From JADFQT01 sp965216025 (GTDB taxonomy: Bacteria > Chloroflexota > Dehalococcoidia > Lucifugimonadales > UBA3495), in NCBI GenBank assembly GCA_965216025.1, contig CBDCEX010000018.1, forward strand, positions 248,001-312,000: a stretch of 64,000 nucleotides of DNA. Reading direction: 5' to 3'. Under the pieces are notes generated by a model. It was not told the DNA's origin, did not search any database, and saw nothing but the letters and a program-made list of their open reading frames with translations. A program made the translations under genes and the position numbers. Shown here in pieces: positions 19,210-27,900 of the stretch (positions are counted from its first letter, which is position 1; the number at the start of each line of letters is the position of its first letter).

Positions 19210-20226
19210 CTACAGGTCTATGCGATAAACGCCCGCGGCGGTGTCATGGAACAGGGCGGCGCGCTCGGTGGCGGAGTAACCCTCGGACAGCCTCTTGAAG
19301 GCGTTAAAAAGCACGTTGTAGGAATAGGAAACTTTGTCCGGCGGGAAATTGCTCTCGAACATGCACCGGTCCGGGCCGAACTGTTCAATGCAGTAGTTCA
19401 TATAAGGAGCCAGGGCTTGGGCCAGCTCCTCGGATCCGATGGGCTCGTTCCGTGTATGCCAGTCGAACCCGTATCTCGGCTGCCCCAGGCCGCCCAATTT
19501 CATGTAAACGTTGGGGCATTCGGCGACGGCGGAGACGCCCTGCCTCCAGATCGCCAATACCTCGTCGTCCCGATTTCCGTAAGGGCCGACCCGCATCAGG
19601 CCGCCGATGTGGTTCAGGACAATTTTCAGGTCGGGCACGGCTTTGGCGAACTGCGCCATCTCGGGCAACTGGGGAAAAAATTGGGAGCCTTCCAGAGATA
19701 AACCCCTTCGCGCCAGCGCCCGGGCTCCCGCCAGAAACTGGGGATTAGTCGTAACGCCCTGTTCCGCCCGGTTTTCTATCTCGGGATGTGGATCCCAACT
19801 GATCGAGTCGCGGATGCCGCGAAACCGGTTCGGGCTGGCAGTCTGGAGAGCATCCAGCACGGGCTCGACCCGGTCGCCCAGTATCAGATCGGCGTGACCC
19901 ACGATGGCCGCCGCAGCCCGGCCGGGGCCATAGAGACCGCTGGCGCTGGCCGCGGCCAAACCCTGGGCGAATTCCACTTCTCCTACCGGCCGCAGCTCCT
20001 CCGGCCCGTCAGTACGGTACATGGATCTGGTTTCGATGAACACCGTGGACCGGATATTGTGACCGCTGTTGATGTCGGCGGCCAGCTCTTGAATCAGGTA
20101 GCGTTGGTAGGGAATGCGGATGGCTCGAAAGTCCCAGAAATGGTGGTGGGGATCGCAAATCGGAAGCTCAGGCTCCAGGGTAGGCTCTACGGTCAAAGCT
20201 AGCCAGTCATTGTCTCCGAAGGGCAT
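19210..20226 (-). CDS. Amidohydrolase-2 family metal-dependent hydrolase (LigI/PDC-hydrolase-like)
   Basis: TIM-barrel hydrolase of 338 residues. ICDPHHHFWDF supplies the N-terminal His ligands, FIETRSMYR follows, and LKIVLNHIGG and CMFESNFPPDK provide the later His and Asp/Asn positions. It resembles 2-pyrone-4,6-dicarboxylate lactonase-type and related amidohydrolases that cleave lactones or decarboxylate aromatic breakdown products. It lies 94 bp downstream of a LigB-type dioxygenase on the same strand, which fits a ring-cleavage follow-on step, although this pairing is inferred. A GGAGGTG ribosome site precedes the ATG. Confidence 0.88.
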   Translation of the reverse strand: MPFGDNDWLALTVEPTLEPELPICDPHHHFWDFRAIRIPYQRYLIQELAADINSGHNIRSTVFIETRSMYRTDGPEELRPVGEVEFAQGLAAASASGLYGPGRAAAAIVGHADLILGDRVEPVLDALQTASPNRFRGIRDSISWDPHPEIENRAEQGVTTNPQFLAGARALARRGLSLEGSQFFPQLPEMAQFAKAVPDLKIVLNHIGGLMRVGPYGNRDDEVLAIWRQGVSAVAECPNVYMKLGGLGQPRYGFDWHTRNEPIGSEELAQALAPYMNYCIEQFGPDRCMFESNFPPDKVSYSYNVLFNAFKRLSEGYSATERAALFHDTAAGVYRIDL

Positions 20227-20320
20227 AAATCACCTCCGATAAATTCTAAGATTACCAAAGCGCTGGGTAGCAACCGGGATTCCCGGCGTTCCGCAAGAGG
20301 CTCGTGACAGCCCGCCTGTC

Positions 20321-21316
20321 CTACTTCCACTGGGCAAAGCCCATGGCGCAGCCGGTGCCGGCCGGAGACCGGTAGCAGGGCACGTAGTCCACGACCTCCA
20401 TGTCCAGGTGCTCGGTGGCTCCGGTGACCACGATCCAGTTCCGGATCTCGGAGCTGCCCGAGTTGATCTTCTCTCTGGGCAATTGGGACAATCTGGTAAT
20501 GCTTTTTTCCTGCATCCCCTTCAGCGCCGCTTGGTCCAACTCCTCATCCACCACGAAGTGGCTTAACCCTCCCGAGGCCAGAATTCCCACCCGCTTCTTG
20601 TTGGGCCAGGCTTCGATGGCGTTTTTGATAGCCCGCCCCAGGTCGTAGCAGCGCTTGGGAGTGGGCTGGTTGGGTGGGTAGTAGGTGTTGAGCATGACGG
20701 GAACCGTGGGGATCAGCCCTTCGTTCATCAGCCGGTGGTAGACGTAGCCAAAGGCGTGGCCGATGCCACCCTTGGCCCGGCCCCCCCGGTTGGGGTCGAG
20801 AAAACTGGAGCGGCCCACGTCGAACTCCGCCTCCACCAAATACTCTATCAGGTGCCGGCCCAGGTCCGAGTCCGTAGGAACCATCCGGTCCTCGGTCGAA
20901 TACCCAATCAGCAGCCGGTTGCCGGTAGAGGGCCCGGCTTCGTGGGCGGCGACTCTCACCTGGTTACCCCAATAGACGCAGAACCCGGGCATGTTGTCAT
21001 CTTGCAAGTACTCTTGCTGGTCGTCCCCAACCATTACCAGCAGGTCCAGGTTGGCCCGGTACAGAGATTCCACCAGCCGGGCAATCCCCTGCTGGTTCCG
21101 CTGGTGCCGTTGCTCCATTTTTTCCGGCGTTATTTCGCTGGCGATGCGGCCAACGTCAGTGCGGGCCAGCAAGTCCTCGTAGTTGGACACGATACCGTCG
21201 TTGCCAATCAGCTCCGAGTTGCCCTTGTCCCGCTCGCCCCGGTCCCGCCAGCCCTCGGACGGCGTGCTGAGCTGCGGGCTATGGGATGAGGCCAGGCCCA
21301 ATACTAAATCCGCCAT
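20321..21316 (-). CDS. LigB-type class III extradiol ring-cleavage dioxygenase
   Basis: A 331-residue protein of the LigB superfamily, in which an Fe(II) centre opens catechol-type rings. The N-terminal LVLGLASSHSPQL places a His where the first iron ligand lies; LLVMVGDDQQEYL, PTVPVMLNTYYPPNQ and VGILASGGLSHFVVDEEL are the other conserved strands, the last with the catalytic His. No small alpha (LigA) subunit gene is adjacent, so it may act alone or with a distant partner. GGAGG precedes the ATG. Exact substrate is unknown; protocatechuate, gallate or a catechol are candidates. Confidence 0.9.
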   Translation of the reverse strand: MADLVLGLASSHSPQLSTPSEGWRDRGERDKGNSELIGNDGIVSNYEDLLARTDVGRIASEITPEKMEQRHQRNQQGIARLVESLYRANLDLLVMVGDDQQEYLQDDNMPGFCVYWGNQVRVAAHEAGPSTGNRLLIGYSTEDRMVPTDSDLGRHLIEYLVEAEFDVGRSSFLDPNRGGRAKGGIGHAFGYVYHRLMNEGLIPTVPVMLNTYYPPNQPTPKRCYDLGRAIKNAIEAWPNKKRVGILASGGLSHFVVDEELDQAALKGMQEKSITRLSQLPREKINSGSSEIRNWIVVTGATEHLDMEVVDYVPCYRSPAGTGCAMGFAQWK

Positions 21317-21476
21317 TGTAATCCTCCTAGCGTTGTTTCCATGGTTGTTTACATCGTCGTTTTTTGGTTGCCCTTGAGCTCAACCGGCAACCATCGGCCA
21401 GCAACCATCGTATGGAGAGTATTGAGTTGATATTACCATAAGTGTGTTGAGAGGGTGTGTGAGAGGCCTGGTGTCT

Positions 21477-21662
21477 CAGGGCAATCGCGTCTAAAACTGC
21501 CTTTTCGAACTTCGGTACAGAAGGCTAGCGAATGGTAGATATTCCGATGCTTTCCGAGCTATTTTGACTATAACACGTAAAGATCGAAAGACTTCCGGGA
21601 CTCGTCAGGCCCCAAAGAGCCACTGTCCCAAACCTGGGGGCGATTAAGACGCGATTGCCCTG
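21477..21662. mobile_element. 186-bp MITE with ISAs1-type ends and 10-bp target repeat
   Basis: Terminal inverted repeats CAGGGCAATCGCGTCTAA (left) and its complement at the right end (TTAAGACGCGATTGCCCTG) bound a non-coding core. The 10-bp sequence CCTGGTGTCT flanks both sides (21467-21476 and 21663-21672). The terminal sequence is the same as the end of the truncated ISAs1 element at 9107, so this is probably an internal-deletion derivative mobilised by that transposase. Confidence 0.85.
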
Positions 21663-21723
21663 CCTGGTGTCTTGTCCGCGGTGGAATAGAAAGTGGGGCA
21701 TTTCGGCAGAACGCTACAGAGCC

Positions 21724-21798
21724 CCTTCTCCCTTGATGGGAGAAGGTTGGGATGAGGGTGATATCCCTCACCTCACTCCTCTCCCACAAGGGGAGAGG
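21724..21798. repeat. Double palindromic repeat (TCTCCC/GGGAGA type)
   Basis: Two facing hairpins, CCTTCTCCCTTGATGGGAGA at 21724 and CCTCTCCCACAAGGGGAGAG at 21778, are joined by TGAGGGTGATATCCCTCA. A half-element of the same family lies inside the 23S group I intron (39265-39300). Confidence 0.75.
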
Positions 21799-22009
21799 AA
21801 GCCCAGGACGTTCATGCACCTTGAACCAAGAAGGCAATGACGTTTCGCGCACCCTCTACCCCAGAATGACCAATCAAGATTTCAGCCGGGGCTCCTCGGT
21901 CCTTACCCGCCGGATCTCGCCCCGGAAATGGGTCCAAGGTGCATTTGGAACCCGCTACACCTTATACTGGGGCAAATATGCCTTAGATCTCTCTTGGGGA
22001 GGTAGCGTC

Positions 22010-22963
22010 ATGCCGACGGTGAACACTGTTTTGGGACCCGTGGATACGGCGGACCTGGGATTTATCCTGAGCCATGAGCACGTGGGCACCAACGCTGCCG
22101 GGTTTCGTCATACCTATCCGGAGCTGATCGACCGCACGGGTATTAGGGAGCAGGCCACCGCCGCCCTGAAGGAGGCCTACGATGAGGGCCTGCGGACGAT
22201 GGTGGACGTGAGCACCTTCGACCTGGGACGGGATATCCAGTTGATACAAGAGGTATCCCGAGGCAGCGGCGTACATATAATCGCCGCCACCGGTAACCAT
22301 CTAGCGGTGCCCCGACCCTTCAGTGAGCTTTCTCCCGATGTCATCGCCCCCCTTTTCGTAAAAGAAATCGAAGAGGGCATCGAGGGAACTGGAATTAAGG
22401 CCGGCATTATCAAGGTGGCCAGCGACCGGGGAGGAGTCACTCCGCCGCAGGAGGTTGTGCTGCGAGCCGCCGCCCGGGCCAATCTCCGAACCGGCACGCC
22501 GATATCAACCCATACTTGGTCGCCGGACCGGGTGGGGGAGCAGCAAGTCAGGGTTTTCCAGGAAGAGGGGGTGGACCTGAATCGGGTTTATATCGGCCAC
22601 AGCAACGACGACACGGACATGGACTACCTGCTGGGTCTGCTGGAGAAGGGCGTCTGGTTGGGGCTGGACCGCTACCCAGGGGGGCGGGTTCCCGGCACGC
22701 CCGACTGGGAGCAGCGCACTGTGATAGTTAAAAGCCTAATAGACGCGGGCCACGCCCAGCGGATTATGCTCTCCCATGACTACTCGGTGCCCAAGGCCCG
22801 CCACGGCGCCCAGGTCCAGGAGGAGCGGCGTCGAGCCAATCCCGATGGTTTCAACTTCATAACGCGTAAGGTGCTGCCCCGTCTTAGGGAGCTGGGAGTC
22901 CCGGAGGGAGACATAGACCAGATAATGAAGGAGAATCCCCGAAGGTTCTTTGAGGGCAGTTGA
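22010..22963 (+). CDS. Phosphotriesterase-family metal-dependent hydrolase
   Basis: Binuclear-metal TIM-barrel hydrolase of 317 residues. GFILSHEHVGTN gives the two His ligands, AGIIKVASDRGG carries the candidate carboxylated Lys, ISTHTWS and VYIGHSNDD the next His residues, and RIMLSHDYS the final Asp. This matches phosphotriesterase-related proteins, many of which are lactonases. The ATG at 22010 has GGGGAGG upstream; the frame is open further upstream but that part overlaps a repeat and is not protein-like. Substrate is unknown. Confidence 0.9.
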   Translation: MPTVNTVLGPVDTADLGFILSHEHVGTNAAGFRHTYPELIDRTGIREQATAALKEAYDEGLRTMVDVSTFDLGRDIQLIQEVSRGSGVHIIAATGNHLAVPRPFSELSPDVIAPLFVKEIEEGIEGTGIKAGIIKVASDRGGVTPPQEVVLRAAARANLRTGTPISTHTWSPDRVGEQQVRVFQEEGVDLNRVYIGHSNDDTDMDYLLGLLEKGVWLGLDRYPGGRVPGTPDWEQRTVIVKSLIDAGHAQRIMLSHDYSVPKARHGAQVQEERRRANPDGFNFITRKVLPRLRELGVPEGDIDQIMKENPRRFFEGS

Positions 22964-22972
22964 GCCCGGAGT

Positions 22973-23068
22973 CATTGCGAGCCCTTCGGCTGCGCTCAGG
23001 ATAAACTCCGCGAAGCAATCCCCCTTCCCTGCAAGGGATTGCTTCGGGCCTTTGGCCCTCGCAATGAC
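22973..23068. repeat. Dispersed palindromic repeat, copy 1
   Basis: Begins CATTGCGAGCCCTTCGGCTG, contains CTCAGGATAAACTC and GCGAAGCAATC, and ends GGCCCTCGCAATGAC. The reverse complement occurs at 55799-55895. The two ends are complementary, so a long hairpin can form. Both copies sit just after a gene end. Confidence 0.85.
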
Positions 23069-23113
23069 CATCGAAAGGCCAGCGGACCACGAGGAGGCCC
23101 AGGAAGGAGAGGG

Positions 23114-23188
23114 TGGTACCCCCGGAGAGGGTCGAACTCTCGTCTCTGGCTCCGGAGGCCAGCACTCTATCCACTGAGCTACAGGGGC
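23114..23188 (-). tRNA. tRNA-Arg(CCG)
   Basis: All four stems fold. The acceptor GCCCCTG pairs with CGGGGGT, the anticodon stem CTGGC/GCCAG encloses CTCCGGA with anticodon CCG, and the T-arm is GAGAG-TTCGACC-CTCTC. The 3' CCA is encoded. It reads CGG codons. Confidence 0.95.
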
Positions 23189-23342
23189 TTTCGCAGCACT
23201 AGAATACCACGGCCCGAAACCAGCTACAACTGGGTCGATGGACAAACCCTGGGTCCGGTACTAGACTGGGAGCTGCCGGCCAGGTATACCGGCTTATTGT
23301 CCCGGCTAATAATTCCGGCTAATAATTCTGGAGGTTCTGACC

Positions 23343-24395
23343 ATGCCCGTTTTCACTCCGGAATACCTGCACAAGGTTGCCTATAACATCTATATCGCGA
23401 AGGGAGTCCCAGAGGACGAGGCCGAAATCGTGGCGACCCATCAGGTCAAGGCGAACCTGGTGGGCCACGACTCCCACGGCGTGATCCACATACGCGAATA
23501 TTGCGAGCGAATCGACAAGGGGCACATAGTTCCCGGCGCTCCCTTCGTTGTAGAAAGGGAAACTCCAACCACCGCGGTAATCAATGGGAACTGGGGATTC
23601 GGGTTCGTGGTCACCGAGAAAGCCATGCGGATGGCCATCGATAAAGCCAAGACCCAGGGAATTGCCGCCATAACCGTACATTTCCAGAGCCACATTGGCC
23701 GTCTGGGCGATTACCCCACCATGGCGGCCCGGGAAGGCATGATCGGATTGATTACGGCCGACTCGGGCGCCGGACCCAAGGCGGTGGTCCCCTTCGGTGG
23801 TACGGCCCGCCGCTTGGGCACCAATCCCATCTGCATCGGCGTTCCCAGCGACATGGAGGGGCAAGTGCTGCTGGACATGGCCACCAGCGCCGTGGCTGCC
23901 GGCAAGATCTCGCTGGCTCGCAATCGGGGCGAGCAGGTGCCGACCGGCTGGATTATAGACAAGGACGGCAATCCCACCAATGACCCGAATGACTACCGGG
24001 CCGGCGGAGCCATCCTCCCGGTGGGCGCCGACCAGGGCCACAAGGGATATGGCCTCTCCTTCATGGTGGAGATGTTCTCCGGACTGCTGACCGGGCTGGG
24101 TTTTGGAATCGACCCGCAGGCCCGGCACAACGACGGTGTATTCATTTCCGTGTATCAGGTGGAGAATTTCCGGCCCTTGGCCGACTTCAAGCGGGAGATG
24201 AAGGAGTTTGCCGAGTTCGTTAAGACCTCGCCACCGGCGGCCGGATTCTCCGAGGTCTTATACCCAGGAGAGATCGAGTACAACACCGAGCGGAAGCGGC
24301 GCGAGGAAGGCATCGACGTCGAAGAAGAGACCTGGAATCAGATTACCGAGCTGATGAGGGACCTGAAGGTGTTGGATGCCGTGGGCCAGCCCTGA
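23343..24395 (+). CDS. Ldh family NAD(P)-dependent oxidoreductase
   Basis: Member of the malate/L-lactate/ureidoglycolate dehydrogenase family (not the classical Rossmann MDH) of 350 residues. Diagnostic segments are HLHKVAYNIYIAKGVPEDEA-type helices at the N-terminus, VGHDSHGVIHIREY with the catalytic His, and GPKAVVPFGGTARRLGTNP for cofactor binding, then DQGHKGYGLSFMVEMFSG. The enzyme would oxidise a 2-hydroxyacid to a 2-oxoacid. Ribosome site GGAGG lies before the ATG. Convergent with the next gene across a perfect palindrome. Confidence 0.92.
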   Translation: MPVFTPEYLHKVAYNIYIAKGVPEDEAEIVATHQVKANLVGHDSHGVIHIREYCERIDKGHIVPGAPFVVERETPTTAVINGNWGFGFVVTEKAMRMAIDKAKTQGIAAITVHFQSHIGRLGDYPTMAAREGMIGLITADSGAGPKAVVPFGGTARRLGTNPICIGVPSDMEGQVLLDMATSAVAAGKISLARNRGEQVPTGWIIDKDGNPTNDPNDYRAGGAILPVGADQGHKGYGLSFMVEMFSGLLTGLGFGIDPQARHNDGVFISVYQVENFRPLADFKREMKEFAEFVKTSPPAAGFSEVLYPGEIEYNTERKRREEGIDVEEETWNQITELMRDLKVLDAVGQP

Positions 24396-24456
24396 CCGCC
24401 ATTTTTTGAGCTTTAAAGATATGGGTAAACATGGTAGGAGGAGCCACCGTGTAGGG

Positions 24457-24502
24457 AAATCCCCCTATATCCCCCTTTGCAAAGGGGGATATAGGGGGAT
24501 TT
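24457..24502. repeat. 46-bp perfect palindrome, possible bidirectional terminator
   Basis: AAATCCCCCTATATCCCCCT and its exact complement are centred between 24479 and 24480 with no mismatch. It lies between two convergent genes. Related shorter forms occur at 38206-38224 and 48789-48823. No long T-tract follows, so termination is only a suggestion. Confidence 0.8.
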
Positions 24503-24613
24503 GGATTCCCTGTATCTTGCAATTTCTTCGAGGTTCAAAATAGCCCCAAGGTTCTGCGGCAGCGGCTCGCGCTTTCTTGCGCATTCGGGTAAGAAGAACG
24601 CGGGCCGCTGGGC

Positions 24614-25486
24614 TTACTCCAGCAGAAATCCCCGGATGGCGGCGTAGGTTTCCTCCGGCATCTCCTCCGCTAGGTAATGCCCGCAGCTCAGGGAATGGCC
24701 GCGGACATCGGTGGCGTAGTCCCGCCAAACTTGCAGCACGTCCTGAGTGCGGCCCATATACCCGGTGGCGCTCCATAAAGCCAGCAGAGGGCAGGTTACC
24801 TTCTGCTCCGGGTCGGCTTCGTCGTGGACCAGGTCGATGCTGGCCCCAGCCCGGTAATCCTCGCAAGCGCCGTGAATCGCCGCCGGGTCGCAGAAGCAGC
24901 GCACGTATTCCTCGATGGCCTCCGGGGGGAAGACGGTGGCCGCGTTGTTCACCCGCTGGAAACGGGAGCGAATGAAGTAATCTGGATCCGCTCCAATCAC
25001 CCGCTCGGGAAAGTCGTAGGGTTGAATCAGGAAGAACCAGTGATAGGTGTTGGTGGCCATCTCTTTGTTGACCACCTGGAACATGCGGTGGGTCGGGATT
25101 ATATCCAGCAGGGCTAGTTTCCGCACCCGCTGGGGATGATCCTTGGTCAGCCGGTGGGCAACCCGGGCTCCCCGGTCGTGGGCGACCAGGAAGAAGGAGT
25201 CGAATCCCAACTGCTCCATCACCTCCACTTGGTCCTGCGCCATAGCCCGCTTGGAGTAGGCCAGGTGCTCCGCATCGCCGTGGGGCTTGCCGCTGTCCCC
25301 GTATCCCCGCAGGTCGGCGGCGACCACCGTAAATTCTTCGGCCAGTCGCGGCGCTATCTTGTGCCATATGGTATGGGTTTGAGGGTAGCCGTGGAGCAAT
25401 AACAAAGGTGGGCCATTCCCTCCTTTGACCAGGTTAATGGTGGTCCCACCAGCCTCTATTTGACGCCGCTCAAATCCTTCAAACAT
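24614..25486 (-). CDS. Alpha/beta hydrolase, haloacetate dehalogenase-like
   Basis: A 290-residue alpha/beta hydrolase. LLLLHGYPQTHTIWHKIAPR gives the oxyanion region, FLVAHDRGARVAHRL holds an Asp nucleophile in the HDRG(A)R context characteristic of fluoroacetate/haloacetate dehalogenases and soluble epoxide hydrolases, and SLSCGHYLAEE supplies the His. The halide-binding Arg of HDRGAR is present, supporting dehalogenase activity, but substrate is not proven. The ATG at 25486 has AAGGAGAG upstream and is preferred over one 90 bp earlier. No signal peptide. Confidence 0.87.
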   Translation of the reverse strand: MFEGFERRQIEAGGTTINLVKGGNGPPLLLLHGYPQTHTIWHKIAPRLAEEFTVVAADLRGYGDSGKPHGDAEHLAYSKRAMAQDQVEVMEQLGFDSFFLVAHDRGARVAHRLTKDHPQRVRKLALLDIIPTHRMFQVVNKEMATNTYHWFFLIQPYDFPERVIGADPDYFIRSRFQRVNNAATVFPPEAIEEYVRCFCDPAAIHGACEDYRAGASIDLVHDEADPEQKVTCPLLALWSATGYMGRTQDVLQVWRDYATDVRGHSLSCGHYLAEEMPEETYAAIRGFLLE

Positions 25487-25683
25487 GGACTCTCCTTCGG
25501 GCCCGGTCTGGCGGGTCTGCTCCTGCCTCCCAGCGGCAGGAGGCGCTTGACACTCGTGGAGTATATCTCGAAACAACCAGCCAAAGAAGCACGCCGGCGC
25601 GCCGGATCATCTCCGGGCACCGGCGTCTAAAAATTCTTTGGTCAGGAAACGTAGTTTTGGTTATCAACGGATTGGTGCAAGGG

Positions 25684-27006
25684 CTATACAGGACGCCGCC
25701 CGAGCTTCATTCCCAGCAAAACCAGGCCTCCCATCAAGACCACCAGTACCGCGCCGATTCCGCCGGCCAATCCCAGGTAGCCCCAGGGCAGGCTTTCGGA
25801 AGGTACCGTCTGATAGGGCTGGGGAGGAAGCGGCTCCTGCTCCGCCTGGCGAGGAAGCGGGTCATGCCGCGGCACCGGTGTAAACGGCGGAGTGGTGTTC
25901 TGGCCGCCTTGATTCAATATGGGCCTTGAATCCGGGGATTCACAGGCAAACAGGCCGGTGTATCCGGAGAGATCGTGGATGTTGGAAACGTCCTTGCGTT
26001 GGGAGTCGTACCAGAAAACCGGGTCCACCGTCATCTCCTCGGGCGAAATCACTGTATTCAGGCGGGTCACGTAGGGATGGCTGCGTCCCAGCTGCTGGAG
26101 CAGCGGATGAGTGACTATCAGCTCCCGGGTGGGGGCGGCGTACTCGGTAATGAAGGCCTGTCCACCGTACTCGTCGGCCTTCTCCCCCATTAGCTGGCGG
26201 TAGTTGCTGGTCCCAAAGCTGGTGAAGATTAGCTCCTGGTCCATAATGCGCATCTCGGCGTAGTTGAGGGGAACCGCTTGCTTTTCCGCGTAAAACCAGG
26301 TCATCACCTGCATGTCCTGGTTGGCGGCCACGGCCGTGAGACGCAGGGGAATCATGGGCATGTCCGATGGGTAAGTGATCTTTACCGGTTGGACGTCCTG
26401 CGCCCCTTGCTCGGGAAGCAATTGCATGGCCAGGAAGACCGCGCCTTCCTGCACGTATACGTCGATCAAGGGCTCCATTTCCTCGGTTACCTGATAGTCA
26501 TGGTCCCGCAGCCAGTCGATCAAGGCATTGGGGTCTTCCGAGCCCACCACGTCGAAGGCGTATGGCCCAACTTCGCCGGTAGCGAAGGTTACCACGTCGG
26601 CCTTTTCGGACGCGGCGCTAAAGGCCATCATAGGCAGGCTGCGCATCAGCAGCTGGGCGCAGCGAGGCAGGGGCTGCGGAATGAAAACCGGAGCGGTCGC
26701 AACATCTAATTCGGCGAAGGCGGCCATGGCATCTTCCGGGACCTCGATGTCCTCGGCGGTTATGGGGTGGGGCAAGGGCAAAATCCAGGAGAAATCTTCG
26801 GCTCCGCCGGTGTACTGAATCTGTACGTAGGCGGAAATGGTGCCATCCCGGTTTTGGGTAAAGATTATGCGTTCCGCGTTCTGGTCCACGGGCGAGTTCT
26901 GACAGAAAAATCCACCGCAGGCGAGCACGGGCTCTTGATTGGACAACACGAAGGTTGCCGCCAGAATTAGGGCCAAGCCGGAAAGGATCCAAATTTTCTT
27001 GAACAT
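25684..27006 (-). CDS. DUF2330 domain-containing membrane-anchored protein
   Basis: A 440-residue exported protein. It starts MFKKIWILSGLALILAATF, a signal peptide ending before LACGGFFC; this CGGFFC segment followed by NAERIIFTQN and FSWILPLP is typical of DUF2330. A proline-rich stretch (FTPVPRHDPLPRQAE) precedes a C-terminal transmembrane helix (GLAGGIGAVLVVLMGGLVLLG) and a short basic tail, so the bulk is outside the cell. The start at 27006 has AAGGAGCAGG upstream; the frame is open earlier but not protein-like. Function is unknown. Confidence 0.85.
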   Translation of the reverse strand: MFKKIWILSGLALILAATFVLSNQEPVLACGGFFCQNSPVDQNAERIIFTQNRDGTISAYVQIQYTGGAEDFSWILPLPHPITAEDIEVPEDAMAAFAELDVATAPVFIPQPLPRCAQLLMRSLPMMAFSAASEKADVVTFATGEVGPYAFDVVGSEDPNALIDWLRDHDYQVTEEMEPLIDVYVQEGAVFLAMQLLPEQGAQDVQPVKITYPSDMPMIPLRLTAVAANQDMQVMTWFYAEKQAVPLNYAEMRIMDQELIFTSFGTSNYRQLMGEKADEYGGQAFITEYAAPTRELIVTHPLLQQLGRSHPYVTRLNTVISPEEMTVDPVFWYDSQRKDVSNIHDLSGYTGLFACESPDSRPILNQGGQNTTPPFTPVPRHDPLPRQAEQEPLPPQPYQTVPSESLPWGYLGLAGGIGAVLVVLMGGLVLLGMKLGRRPV

Positions 27007-27218
27007 ATCCTGCTCCTTCTCTATTGATTTAGCGCAACTTACTATTAGAGACGGAGCTGGATTGGCAAAAGTTCCCAACGGATGCGTACAGACGGCCGGA
27101 GGTCTTCCGCAAAGTGGGAATCGGCGGGCAGCGGGGAGTTTCCCGTGAAGCTCTGGTTGTCCCCATGTTTTGAGTATATAGTTGCCGAACCAGCGGTGGA
27201 TCAAGGAGTTGTTACGAA

Positions 27219-27836
27219 ATGCAAGCAGGCAACGAGGGTAGCTATCCGGTGTCCCTAATGGGAGAGCTAGACCCGAATCTTTCCCGGTGGTTGTGGTTGG
27301 TCAAATGGCTGCTGGCCATACCTCATTTTGTCATCCTGCTCTTCTTGTGGATCGCCTTCCTGGGCTCCTCAATATTTGCCTTCTTTGGCATCTTGTTTAC
27401 CGGAAGATACCCGCCGGGCCTGTTCAACTTCAACGTCGGGGTCCTGCGCTGGCACTGGAGGGTGGCTTTTTACTGCCTGAGCGTGCTGGGCACGGATCGG
27501 TATCCTCCCTTCAGCCTAAAACAAGCGGATTACCCGGCCACGCTGGAGATTGAATATCCGGAGAGGCTGTCTCGGGGCCTGGTTCTGGTCAAGTGGTGGC
27601 TCTTGGCCATTCCCCACTACCTGATCCTGGCGGTGCTCCAGGGTGGGTTGGCGCCCCGCTTCGGCGGAGTAAACGCGGTCCTGGTGGTGATCGCGGCCAT
27701 TGGTTTGATGTTCACCGGCCGCTATCACCAGGACATCTATCGATTGGTTCTGGGGATTAACCAGTGGTCTATGCGGGTAACCGCCTACACCTCGCTGATG
27801 ACCGACCGATACCCGCCCTTCCGAATCGGGGAATGA
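27219..27836 (+). CDS. DUF4389 membrane protein
   Basis: A 205-residue membrane protein made of two similar halves, each with a membrane helix pair ending in FTGRYPPGLFNF or FTGRYHQDIYRL and a TDRYPPF box (GTDRYPPFSL, MTDRYPPFRI). These are the marks of DUF4389. Helices include HFVILLFLWIAFLGSSIFAF and AVLVVIAAIGLMF. A GGAG ribosome site precedes the ATG. It is divergent from the DUF2330 gene, about 210 bp apart. Role unknown. Confidence 0.85.
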   Translation: MQAGNEGSYPVSLMGELDPNLSRWLWLVKWLLAIPHFVILLFLWIAFLGSSIFAFFGILFTGRYPPGLFNFNVGVLRWHWRVAFYCLSVLGTDRYPPFSLKQADYPATLEIEYPERLSRGLVLVKWWLLAIPHYLILAVLQGGLAPRFGGVNAVLVVIAAIGLMFTGRYHQDIYRLVLGINQWSMRVTAYTSLMTDRYPPFRIGE

Positions 27837-27857
27837 GCTTTATGAGCTAGGAGCGCC

Positions 27858-27886
27858 TCCTCCCGGGTGCGGATGCCCCGGGAGGA
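27858..27886. terminator. GC-rich hairpin between convergent genes
   Basis: TCCTCCCGGG (27858-27867) pairs perfectly with CCCGGGAGGA (27877-27886) around a 9-nt loop. It lies between the DUF4389 gene and the facing dienelactone hydrolase gene and could stop transcription from both. No T-tract is present. Confidence 0.5.
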
Positions 27887-27900
27887 TGGAGCCACTAGGC

